13,020 nucleotides of DNA, from contig CAYJEN010000043.1 of NCBI GenBank assembly GCA_964369185.1, positions 1 to 13,020 of the forward strand. Reading direction: 5' to 3'. The first letter of the stretch is position 1. Each line of letters begins with the position of its first letter. This stretch comes from CAYJAZ01 sp964369185 (GTDB taxonomy: Bacteria > Desulfobacterota > Desulfovibrionia > Desulfovibrionales > Desulfovibrionaceae). The notes under the pieces are model-generated. The model was not told the DNA's origin, did not search any database, and worked only from the letters and a program-made list of their open reading frames with translations. A program made the translations under genes and the position numbers. This document shows positions 6,380 through 13,020 of the stretch, piece by piece.

Positions 6380-9300
6380 CTAAGCATCCATATCTATGAT
6401 GCGTACGCCTTCATTATTAATTTTTAATGCCTGAGTGCGGAATGATTGTTGCCAATTTTTTTCTAAAAGCGAATCGGCAAGCCATTCACCACTATGTACA
6501 ACTTCTCTTTTGTCTTTCAAATTGATAAGCGTACGAGCTACACCAATTTTACATGACGGACATCCAACCACAATCGGTAAATTTTTATCATATTCACCTA
6601 GTAAAGGTTGAAGTTTATTCATCTTTCTTTCACGTATAGCATTGTAAATTTTCGGTGATGAAAATGCACCGGTACCGGATTCACCACAACAACCTGTATT
6701 GATTGTAATAGTTGCACCTGTAAGTTTTTCTAATGCTTTCGCTGCTTTAGCACCACCTTTTACAGCCTTCACACCAGACCATTCAGGGTGACATGAAGTA
6801 TGATAAAGATAGTGCTTACCTTCTAATGTATGTTTGATATTAAGTTTATCAACTAGGAATTGGACACAATCTTCTAGCTCTAACTCTTTAGCATTATAAG
6901 ATAATTCATGGCGTTCTATACTATCACGGCAAGAGCCGCAAGCGGTAATCATTTTAGTTATATCTAGGTTTGATTTTGTAGCTTTTTCTAGATATTCTTT
7001 TATAGCTACCTTATTTCTTTCAAGATTTTCTTTATAGTTACCATCAGCTCCAGAAGAGATAAGAGGGTAGCCACAACAGAGATGTCTTTCCGGAACAACA
7101 ACAGTATAGCCTGTTTTTAGCATAAGTGCAATCGAAGAAAGAGCGATTTTTCGTGAAAAAAGTGAACCGCCACAACCAGGGAAATAGAAAACAGCTTTCA
7201 ATTGACCATTTTCATTTTTAGCAGGGTTGGCAGGAGTGAAAATTCCGCCTTTATCAAGTCGTAACTCTTCATAAAGGTTAGTAATTCCCATTTCAGGACC
7301 TTTATTTGAAAATAGCGGACTTTCAAATCTTTCGCGCCAAACTTTAGGAACTAAACCAATAAATTTATTTTGTACTTTCTGACCTACCGCAGCAACTTTT
7401 GCTATTTGAGGAACACGTTTTGCGGGATCTTTCGAAAGATAATCAAGTACTTGATGCTTTATTGGGTGCCCGCCGGCATTTTCATCTTCTAAGAAAGCAC
7501 GCAAAGCAAGTGCAACGTCGCCTGATGTAATTTTTACAGGGCATACCGATGTACATCTACCACAACCGGTACAATGCTCAATCAAGTGGCGAAGTTCAGC
7601 AAGTAAATCTTTTGAAGGATTACCTTGCGTTATTTGAGAATAATAAATTGCTTCGGTAATTGCGCCAAGCACAATGTTTTTATTTCTTGGATGATAATGG
7701 TATGATTTTTCAGCATAAACCATTGGACATACATGTTTACATTTACCGCAACGAGTACAAATTTGAACTGTTTCGAGAAGGTGGATAAGTCTTTCTTTAT
7801 CGGCTAAACCGCTATCTCGAATGTCTTCAATAAGCCTATTAAATGAGAATGTAAAAGGTTTTACAGGAAGTTCTCTTTGTACAAGTTTAGCCGGATTCAT
7901 TATATCTCGTGGGTCAACAAGAGCTTTAAAGTCCTTGAGGGCATCCATTTTTTCTTGTGCAAAAAAGTTTATTTTAGTAATACCGATTCCATGCTCACCA
8001 GACACTTCACCACCCATTTCTTGAGCTTTTTTCATAACTCGCACAGCAACTTCTTCTGCTTCATGCATCATGTGTGGGTCGTTGGAATTTACAGGAATAT
8101 TTACGTGGCAGTTACCGTCGCCCGCATGCATGTGAGAAGCTACAATAACTCTGCTTGACTGCATATAGCTTGAAATTTCATCTATTTTCTTTTCTAGTCT
8201 TGGATATTTTGATTTTAGTGTATCTAAGAAAAGAATTGCGCGCATTGCAAGTTCTTCATCGAGCAAATCTTCAGGGATATCAACGCCTAAAACAACTTTT
8301 GAACAGAAAGAAAACTCTTTATTTAGGTCTTTATCTTCAAAAGGGAAGCCTTCAAGTCTGCCAACTTTTTGCAAAGCGTATCTATAAGCGGTTGCGGCTA
8401 ATTCGACGTTTAAAGTTTCAAGAAAGCGTGCAAAATCAGGCATAGTATTTAGTGGAATTACAACGTCTTCATTGATTTTAAAGCCAGATGTTCTTTTGGA
8501 AATAGCAGATAATTTATGTCTATCTTCCCAAAATATTTCAGCTTCTTTATCATCTTTCGCGGCGAAAATTGCTATTTCTTTATCATCTTTTGCAAGCTCA
8601 AGAATTTCTTGAACAGCGCTGTCTAGAAGATATTCATCGTCACCGTCCACTTGAACGATAATAACTGAACACGGTGAGCCTTCATGTACATCAGATTTTT
8701 TTTGATAATTAATTGCTTGAACGTACTTGCTGTTAAATTCTTCAAGAGCTGAAAGGTGGGCATAATCACCATTTTCACGAATAACATTGCGTAAATCAAC
8801 AAGTTTTCCTATAAGAACGGACGCAGGCAACATTGATCGACCATAAAATTCTAAGCAAAGCACACGGGTAAACTTAGGTTTATCATAAAGAATGAATTTT
8901 GACTCAGTTATGATACCGTCAACTCCTTCTTTTTGCATTCCAGGAAGACCGCCAAGTGCTTTATTTGTAACGTCTTTTCCAAGTCCCGGTAGGCGAATTT
9001 CATCACCTTTAAGTTCGATTACTGAGCGCATACCACCGGATTGATCACGCACTTCAAATTTTGCTATTTCATGTTCTAAAATTTTATGTCTTGGGTGATT
9101 TACTCGATTAACAGTAATAATTTCACCGGTTGGAGTAACCATCTTCCATGAGAGAAGATTGTCTAGAGTAGTTCCATATTCAAAAGCAAATGGGCCACCT
9201 GAGTTTTCAGCAACGTTACCGCCTATGGTAGATGCCGTTTTTGAGGCTGGATCAACAGTGAAAAGGAAATTTCTTGCATTTGCGTAGTCGATAGCATTTT

Positions 9301-9934
9301 GAGTAATAACACCGGCTTCACAGTCTAAAATTTTATTTTCGTGGTCAACTTTCATCTTTGTGAGACGAGTAAGGTTCACGATTACTGTACGTTTACGGGC
9401 AGGAACTGCTCCACCTGTCATACCGGAACCACCACCACGTGGGATAAGTGCAAATTTCATCTCGTTTGCAACTTTCACAAGTTCACTTACTTGCTCAGTT
9501 GTTGCAGGTTCTACAACTAAAATAGGTAGTTCCATACGTAAGTCAGTTGCGTCTGTGCTTGCTTCGATGAGAGCAGACTTTCTTGTAAGAATACACTCAA
9601 CCGGCAGAACTGATTGAAGTTTTGTAATCAATTCATTGCGGAAGCTACTTTCTGCATCATAAGCTGACCAGAAAAGAGTGATTCCTTCACCAATACTTGT
9701 TGCATAGTGATGAGCCAAAGAAGGCATAGCGTCTTTCCAACGAGTATCAACACTTTTTTTTACACTTTGTACATTTACAAAAGGATTATATACTACGAGA
9801 AAAAGTTCAAGGGCAATTTTTGTAGCGAGCTCAGCTACAGAAGCCGGCCATTCAACAAAATCGTCTATATTAATTCTAAGTACTCGATTAACAACAAACT
9901 TATCAGATATCGAAATATGTGGCCCTTTAGACAT
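6380..9934 (-). CDS. FAD-linked 2-hydroxyacid dehydrogenase fused to Fe-S and two CCG domains
   Basis: This 1184-residue protein joins what are often separate GlcD-like and GlcF/HdrB-like subunits. After about 130 N-terminal residues of unclear origin comes a PCMH-type FAD-binding domain with IPRGGGSGMTGGAVP (164-178) and TIGGNVAENSGGP (236-248). An FAD-oxidase C-terminal domain follows, with HMHAGDGNCHVN (601-612) and SGEHGIG (645-651). Two [4Fe-4S] sites are Cys726/729/732/736 and Cys788/791/794/798. Two CCG units follow: Cys921, Cys953-954, Cys999/1002, and Cys1048, Cys1082-1083, Cys1125/1128, all apparently intact. The family oxidises D-lactate, glycolate or similar 2-hydroxyacids and passes electrons through the clusters; the substrate cannot be read here. 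No transmembrane segment is evident. Start is ATG with AAGGAGA at 9941-9947, and it leads the ribH-nusB-leuS unit. DKE-rich residues 449-470 contain an 11-residue near-repeat. Confidence 0.9.
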   Translation of the reverse strand: MSKGPHISISDKFVVNRVLRINIDDFVEWPASVAELATKIALELFLVVYNPFVNVQSVKKSVDTRWKDAMPSLAHHYATSIGEGITLFWSAYDAESSFRNELITKLQSVLPVECILTRKSALIEASTDATDLRMELPILVVEPATTEQVSELVKVANEMKFALIPRGGGSGMTGGAVPARKRTVIVNLTRLTKMKVDHENKILDCEAGVITQNAIDYANARNFLFTVDPASKTASTIGGNVAENSGGPFAFEYGTTLDNLLSWKMVTPTGEIITVNRVNHPRHKILEHEIAKFEVRDQSGGMRSVIELKGDEIRLPGLGKDVTNKALGGLPGMQKEGVDGIITESKFILYDKPKFTRVLCLEFYGRSMLPASVLIGKLVDLRNVIRENGDYAHLSALEEFNSKYVQAINYQKKSDVHEGSPCSVIIVQVDGDDEYLLDSAVQEILELAKDDKEIAIFAAKDDKEAEIFWEDRHKLSAISKRTSGFKINEDVVIPLNTMPDFARFLETLNVELAATAYRYALQKVGRLEGFPFEDKDLNKEFSFCSKVVLGVDIPEDLLDEELAMRAILFLDTLKSKYPRLEKKIDEISSYMQSSRVIVASHMHAGDGNCHVNIPVNSNDPHMMHEAEEVAVRVMKKAQEMGGEVSGEHGIGITKINFFAQEKMDALKDFKALVDPRDIMNPAKLVQRELPVKPFTFSFNRLIEDIRDSGLADKERLIHLLETVQICTRCGKCKHVCPMVYAEKSYHYHPRNKNIVLGAITEAIYYSQITQGNPSKDLLAELRHLIEHCTGCGRCTSVCPVKITSGDVALALRAFLEDENAGGHPIKHQVLDYLSKDPAKRVPQIAKVAAVGQKVQNKFIGLVPKVWRERFESPLFSNKGPEMGITNLYEELRLDKGGIFTPANPAKNENGQLKAVFYFPGCGGSLFSRKIALSSIALMLKTGYTVVVPERHLCCGYPLISSGADGNYKENLERNKVAIKEYLEKATKSNLDITKMITACGSCRDSIERHELSYNAKELELEDCVQFLVDKLNIKHTLEGKHYLYHTSCHPEWSGVKAVKGGAKAAKALEKLTGATITINTGCCGESGTGAFSSPKIYNAIRERKMNKLQPLLGEYDKNLPIVVGCPSCKIGVARTLINLKDKREVVHSGEWLADSLLEKNWQQSFRTQALKINNEGVRIIDMDA

Positions 9935-9961
9935 TATTGCTCTCCTTAAATATAAAAAATC

Positions 9962-9990
9962 AATGTATGTTCATTCTTGTGAAAAATCAA
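9962..9990 (-). promoter_or_regulatory. Candidate sigma-70 promoter for the dehydrogenase-ribH-nusB-leuS unit
   Basis: On the minus strand TTGATT (9990-9985) and TACATT (9967-9962) are spaced by 17 bases; each matches the -35 or -10 consensus at 4 of 6 positions. Transcription would begin near 9955, leaving a leader of about 20 nt containing the Shine-Dalgarno at 9941-9947. The match is only fair and the gap is AT-rich, so chance agreement is possible. Confidence 0.4.
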
Positions 9991-10018
9991 GTTTTTTTTC
10001 TTATAAAAAATTTGTGAA
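9977..10018. repeat. Two direct TTGTGAA boxes, 35 bp apart
   Basis: TTGTGAA occurs at 9977-9983 and 10012-10018 in the gap between maf and the dehydrogenase gene, one copy inside the spacer of the candidate promoter. They could be half-sites for a regulator, but neither has a good inverted partner and the background is AT-rich. The rest of the gap is low-complexity TTAT/TATA sequence, and I see no convincing terminator for maf. Confidence 0.2.
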
Positions 10019-10062
10019 TAAATTCTTAATAATATCTAACTTATTATTTATATTTATATTAT

Positions 10063-10677
10063 TTATGGGTTTACAATTTTGTAATCTAAAAGTTTTTGCA
10101 CAAATTTATGCACCGGAAAACCAACAATTGTAGAGTATGCACCCTCAACTCGATCAACTAAAAAAGTACCTATTCCTTGAATTGCATAAGCTCCTGCTTT
10201 ATCAAGACCCTCACCTGTTTCAGCATAGGACATGAGAATAGAATCGCTCCAGTCATGAAAGTAAACATCGCTTGAATCTGCAAAAAGTATTTCAGTTTTA
10301 TCTGGTAAAATCATAGAAACTGCTGTAATTACGGTGTGTTTATTAGCTACCAATCTTTTTAACATTGAAAATGCTTCTTGAGTATTCTTAGGTTTGCCAA
10401 AAATTTCAGAAGATGGTAGATTATTATTTAAAACAACAATAGTATCTGAAGCAATAACTAAAGAATCAAGGCAGTTATGTTCATTCAAAGTTGCGTATGC
10501 TTTTCCTTTTGCAAGTGCCTTTGCATTTTCTTCAGGAGTTAGATTATAGTCTAAATCTTCTTTAAAGCCCGAAGGCAACAGTACAGAAAAAGGAAGACCT
10601 AAATCTTGTAAAAACTGTTGCCTACGAGGTGAATTTGATGCCAATACTAAAGGTATATTTGGTTGAAATGCTTTCAA
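10063..10677 (-). CDS. maf: Maf-family nucleotide pyrophosphatase (dTTP/UTP type), TTG start
   Basis: Maf proteins hydrolyse nucleoside triphosphates, including modified pyrimidine nucleotides, to monophosphates, probably to clean the pool. The 204 residues include LASNSPRR (12-19), IASDTIVV with Asp78, GKP (94-96), and DKAGAYAIQGIG (159-170) then VEGAYSTIVGFP, the pattern of the dTTP/UTP pyrophosphatase (YhdE) branch rather than the m7GTP (YceF) branch. The first codon is TTG at 10677-10675, preceded by a weak GAGAG. The conserved SNSPRR lies so close to it that no downstream ATG could serve, and the upstream gene stops 9 bp earlier. It is last in the ileS-lspA unit. Confidence 0.93.
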   Translation of the reverse strand: MKAFQPNIPLVLASNSPRRQQFLQDLGLPFSVLLPSGFKEDLDYNLTPEENAKALAKGKAYATLNEHNCLDSLVIASDTIVVLNNNLPSSEIFGKPKNTQEAFSMLKRLVANKHTVITAVSMILPDKTEILFADSSDVYFHDWSDSILMSYAETGEGLDKAGAYAIQGIGTFLVDRVEGAYSTIVGFPVHKFVQKLLDYKIVNP

Positions 10678-10686
10678 TTTATCTCT

Positions 10687-11115
10687 CTATAAAAATGAAT
10701 TTTCGCCAACATCGCTTTGAAGTGCATGAACAGGACATATTTTTGTACAGTTAAGGCAAACAACGCATTTTTCTTTATCAAAGTTGAGATGATTACCAGC
10801 ATCCATATGAAGAGCATTTGGAGGACAAAGAGCTGTACAAAGTCCACAATCTATACATTTTTCTTCATTATGCCAAATTCTTTGAGCTACAGGAGTAACG
10901 ATAATGTTATTCTCTTGAAGGTAGTTTATTGCTTTATCGCAATTTTCTTTTGTGCCGCTTAATTCCAACACAAGTGAACCTTCACGTTTAGTTGAAATAT
11001 TTGCTTTAGTTATATTAAATTCTATATCAAACTGTTTTGCCAGTCTACAAACCCATGGACCGTGAGAAGTAGTTTGATCAAAAGATAATAGTACATTTAT
11101 GCTTTTTTTACTCAT
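10687..11115 (-). CDS. NIL-domain ferredoxin with two [4Fe-4S] clusters
   Basis: The 142 residues comprise an N-terminal NIL domain (about 1-78, the ferredoxin-like fold also found at the end of MetN methionine transporters) and two cluster motifs of form CxxCxxCxxxCP: Cys87/90/93/97 and Cys117/120/123/127. In methanogens and sulfate reducers, NIL-ferredoxins work with DUF39/COG1900 and COG2122 proteins in sulfur insertion that makes homocysteine from aspartate semialdehyde. That role is plausible here but inferred, since no partner gene is in the window. The ATG at 11115 has AAGGA upstream. It lies 33 bp after the CpoB-like gene and 9 bp before maf. Confidence 0.9.
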   Translation of the reverse strand: MSKKSINVLLSFDQTTSHGPWVCRLAKQFDIEFNITKANISTKREGSLVLELSGTKENCDKAINYLQENNIIVTPVAQRIWHNEEKCIDCGLCTALCPPNALHMDAGNHLNFDKEKCVVCLNCTKICPVHALQSDVGENSFL

Positions 11116-11148
11116 AATTAATTCCTTAGTAGTTTAGTTTTATGAAAA

Positions 11149-12009
11149 CTATAAGCTAGATAGAAGCTGTTTTGCGCGTGTTGCTTCCGGAGCTTTAGGA
11201 TATGTTTTTATTAATTGATTTAAACGTTCTCTTGCTGCATCTTTTTTATTTAATTCAATAAAACACATACCTTGTTTGAGATATGCAGATGGAGCTCTGT
11301 TACTGTTCGGATATTGTGAGATTACGTTTTCATACGCTAAAGCAGATGAGCCGTAGTTTTGTAATTGATAGTATGATTCGCCTTGCCAGTAGTAAGCATT
11401 TGAAATCAAAGAGTTTTGAGGATAAGTGCTGATGAAGTCAGTAAATGCATTTACTGCGTTATCGTAGCGTCTATCGTTGAAAGCTTTCATGCCATTATCG
11501 TAAAGAGCTTGAGCTGTATCGGTAGATGTTGGAGTTACTGTAACCGGAGTTGGTTTTGGGTTCACAGGCGGCGGAGTAACTTGGCTTGAACCAACTTGAG
11601 TTGGAACAAGTACGCTGTCAGGTAAAGTTGTTGGAATGTGTTCTAGTGCCGGTTCGTCAAGTTGGAGTTTTAGACCGAGTTGAGATTCAACTAATCTAAG
11701 TGCTCTATCTTGTTGAGCTAATTTTTCAGCAAGAGCTTGTGAACCACCAAGTGGGCGAAGTGCGAGTTCTATATTATCGAGTGATCCTCGCATTGAAGCC
11801 ATTTCTTGACGCAATGTTTGGATTTGTAGCCATGTATCTGCTTGCGCCGGTTGAACACCTGAAAGCTGTGAATTTAAGCTTTGGATTGTTTGCTGTTGAG
11901 ATTGTACTTGTTGTTGTAACTTTTGAACATCTTGGTTAGCCGCAACGCAACCTGATAAAAATGTAACACTTAAAAGTACTAGACTAGATTTTTTTAATAA
12001 TGAATTCAT
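11149..12009 (-). CDS. YbgF/CpoB-like Tol-Pal lipoprotein with coiled coil and TPRs
   Basis: This 286-residue envelope protein begins with a lipoprotein signal (MNSLLKKSSLVLLSVTFLSGC, Cys21), unlike Escherichia coli CpoB, which is a soluble periplasmic protein. A Gln-rich coiled-coil region follows (about 27-115), then a Pro/Thr-rich linker (about 127-162), then about three tetratricopeptide repeats at 163-286 (ALYDNGMKAFNDRRYDNAVNAF, NAYYWQGESYYQLQNYGSSALAY, SAYLKQGMCFIELNKKDAARERL). In known systems CpoB links Tol-Pal to peptidoglycan synthesis during outer-membrane constriction. No tol or pal gene is adjacent here. The ATG at 12009 has AGGAGAT at 12016-12022. It lies 31 bp after the small membrane-protein gene. 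Confidence 0.88.
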   Translation of the reverse strand: MNSLLKKSSLVLLSVTFLSGCVAANQDVQKLQQQVQSQQQTIQSLNSQLSGVQPAQADTWLQIQTLRQEMASMRGSLDNIELALRPLGGSQALAEKLAQQDRALRLVESQLGLKLQLDEPALEHIPTTLPDSVLVPTQVGSSQVTPPPVNPKPTPVTVTPTSTDTAQALYDNGMKAFNDRRYDNAVNAFTDFISTYPQNSLISNAYYWQGESYYQLQNYGSSALAYENVISQYPNSNRAPSAYLKQGMCFIELNKKDAARERLNQLIKTYPKAPEATRAKQLLSSL

Positions 12010-12040
12010 TTAGTTATCTCCTATGGAAATATGGAGTAGT

Positions 12041-12247
12041 TTATAATTTTTTTGCGCGTTTAATTCCAAAAAATATATAAATAAGTGTGCCGATAACCGG
12101 AACTAATGAGCAAAAAACTATCCAATAAAATTTTTCATTCGGGTTTTGAAATGTACGTTTGCTTATATCGAATAATGACCAAAAAATTATAAGCATTGGT
12201 GAAAAAAGTACAAGTATTTGCCAGAGTTCAAGCTGTAAAATATGCAT
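12041..12247 (-). CDS. Small two-helix membrane protein, PLDc_N-like domain
   Basis: The 68-residue protein has two hydrophobic stretches, about 8-26 (LWQILVLFSPMLIIFWSLF) and 40-62, separated by a polar loop (DISKRTFQNPNEKFYW), and a basic tail (GIKRAKKL). LVPVIGTLIYIFFG matches the conserved end of the PLDc_N (phospholipase D/nuclease N-terminal) membrane domain, here standing alone with no catalytic part. Its function is unknown. AAGGA lies 5 bases before the ATG at 12247. Placement between lspA and the CpoB-like gene suggests an envelope role, no more. Confidence 0.8.
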   Translation of the reverse strand: MHILQLELWQILVLFSPMLIIFWSLFDISKRTFQNPNEKFYWIVFCSLVPVIGTLIYIFFGIKRAKKL

Positions 12248-12285
12248 ATTTTTCCTTCATACACAAGTATAACTTTAAGTATGAT

Positions 12286-12801
12286 TTATTTTTTTGAGTT
12301 TTCTTCTACCTTATAAAGATAGAGTGCTGCGCCTATCGCACCAACAGTAATTCCAATATCTGCAATATTGAAAGCCGGCCAATGCCATGTTCCAATAAAG
12401 AAATCTAAGAAGTCTGTAACTGCTTGGAAGAGGATTCTATCAAGGAAGTTTCCTAAAGCACCCCCAACTATAAGCCCAAAGCATATAAAGAGAATTTTGT
12501 TGTAAGGTGACGATTTTGTTAGCGTATAAATAAGCCAAAGAGCAAAAATCGTTGCTACACCAAAAAGCCAAAATTGCCAATTAATATCAGGATTGTTCAA
12601 AAAACCGAAAGCTGCCCCTCTGTTTTGCACATGAACAATATTGAAGAAATTCGGAATAACATTTATACTCTCGTAAAGTGGGAGAGTATAAATGATAATG
12701 AATTTAGTTAGTTGATCAAGAAGAAAGCAGATTAACGCAGTTATGCCAATGATTTTATAGCGTTTATCTACTTTTTTCTCTTGCATAACTTGACTAGGCA
12801 T
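12286..12801 (-). CDS. lspA: Lipoprotein signal peptidase (signal peptidase II)
   Basis: Inner-membrane aspartic protease that removes signal peptides from prolipoproteins after lipid attachment; its clients would include the LptE and CpoB-like lipoproteins encoded here. With the start chosen it has 171 residues and four hydrophobic segments. Family motifs are DQLTK (29-33), NRGAAFGF (60-67), GNFLDR with catalytic Asp121, and FNIADIG with catalytic Asp148. Three starts are possible: GTG at 12816, ATG at 12801 and ATG at 12786. The first two lie inside the ileS end. I chose 12801 because GGAGG stands just before it, although the 3-base spacing is short; the ATG at 12786, 7 bases after the ileS stop, could also be used by reinitiation. 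Confidence 0.95.
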   Translation of the reverse strand: MPSQVMQEKKVDKRYKIIGITALICFLLDQLTKFIIIYTLPLYESINVIPNFFNIVHVQNRGAAFGFLNNPDINWQFWLFGVATIFALWLIYTLTKSSPYNKILFICFGLIVGGALGNFLDRILFQAVTDFLDFFIGTWHWPAFNIADIGITVGAIGAALYLYKVEENSKK

Positions 12802-13020
12802 TTGCCTCCAAGGCACGCATTACGCTTGCACATCTAGGACAAAGTGTAGGATAGTCAGCGTCTTTTCCTGCTTCTTCTGTGTAAATCCAGCAACGTTCGC
12901 ATTTTTCGCCTTTTGCTCTTTCTACTACGATTGCAAGATTTTCAGCACAGTCAGCCAAGTCAGTCGGTTTTTCTGCGTAAGGTCTGATTGAAAGTTGAGA
13001 TACAATACAGATTTCACGCA
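12794..13020 (-). CDS. ileS: Isoleucine-tRNA ligase, C-terminal end (partial)
   Basis: Only the last 74 codons and stop (TAG) are in the window; the gene continues past the right edge. Translation of the minus strand gives LADCAENLAIVVERAKGEKCERCWIY, then YPTLCPRCASVMRAL. This is the C-terminal zinc ribbon of bacterial isoleucyl-tRNA synthetase, with four cysteines in CERC and CPRC pairs, which binds zinc and is needed for aminoacylation. The catalytic core is not visible. The reading frame overlaps the 5' end of lspA, and an ileS-lspA pair is common in Gram-negative bacteria, so the two are likely co-transcribed. Confidence 0.93.
   Translation of the reverse strand, partial: REICIVSQLSIRPYAEKPTDLADCAENLAIVVERAKGEKCERCWIYTEEAGKDADYPTLCPRCASVMRALEANA

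Noticed and set aside
7821..8445. Plus-strand ORFs opposite the FAD/Fe-S dehydrogenase (7821-8024, 7877-8158, 8155-8445, 9360-9617, 9707-9949)
   Set aside because: All lie within a continuous, motif-rich coding frame on the other strand and lack ribosome sites or recognisable domains.
9976..10000. Plus-strand terminator: CTTG...CAAG followed by eight T
   Set aside because: The stem is only 4 bp and there is no plus-strand gene for it to end; the T-run is probably part of the AT-rich background.
12248..12285. Terminator or operator between lspA and the small membrane protein (CATAC...GTATG)
   Set aside because: The 5-bp repeats are weak with a long AT loop and no T-run in the minus direction after the stem; readthrough within the operon is more likely.

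Overview
The window looks like a stretch of core chromosome from an AT-rich member of the Desulfovibrionales (Desulfovibrio/Lawsonia-type Deltaproteobacteria, now Desulfobacterota). The inference rests on gene content: a NIL-domain two-[4Fe-4S] ferredoxin, a giant FAD plus Fe-S plus double-CCG oxidoreductase, a lipoprotein YbgF/CpoB, a NusB carrying the GFAWELVDGVW segment I associate with this order, and the linkage groups ileS-lspA and ribH-nusB-leuS-lptE. LptE and Tol-Pal-type lipoproteins indicate a Gram-negative envelope. The species cannot be fixed from the sequence alone. Every convincing gene lies on the minus strand, so the window reads from right to left.

Right part (13020 to about 10063): the 3' end of ileS, then lspA (overlapping or abutting ileS), a small two-helix membrane protein with a PLDc_N-type domain, a YbgF/CpoB-like lipoprotein, the NIL-ferredoxin, and maf. 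Gaps are about 40 bp or less, with no terminator visible, so this is probably one transcription unit combining translation, lipoprotein maturation, envelope and sulfur/Fe-S functions. LspA would process both lipoproteins encoded in the window (LptE and the CpoB-like protein).

Middle part (9990 to about 1416): after a 128-bp AT-rich gap holding a candidate sigma-70 promoter, a second unit runs through the 1184-residue FAD/Fe-S dehydrogenase, ribH (riboflavin, hence FAD precursor), nusB, leuS, lptE and a beta-carbonic anhydrase with an N-terminal hydrophobic segment. Gaps are 4 to 39 bp. The unit ends at a clear intrinsic terminator at 1416-1443.

Left part (1410 to 1): a separate single gene for a lysozyme-fold protein (predicted muramidase) with a long disordered N-terminus and no signal peptide. 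It is preceded by a near-consensus sigma-54 (-24/-12) promoter and a strong Shine-Dalgarno. Its 3' side is flanked by a 165-bp, almost fully palindromic AT-rich element that resembles a MITE, then by a perfect 14-bp-stem hairpin. This left end is the least ordinary part of the window: an RpoN-driven, possibly flagellum-associated or unconventionally exported cell-wall enzyme beside a probable mobile repeat. I see no phage, CRISPR, tRNA or rRNA genes, and no clear novel multigene system.
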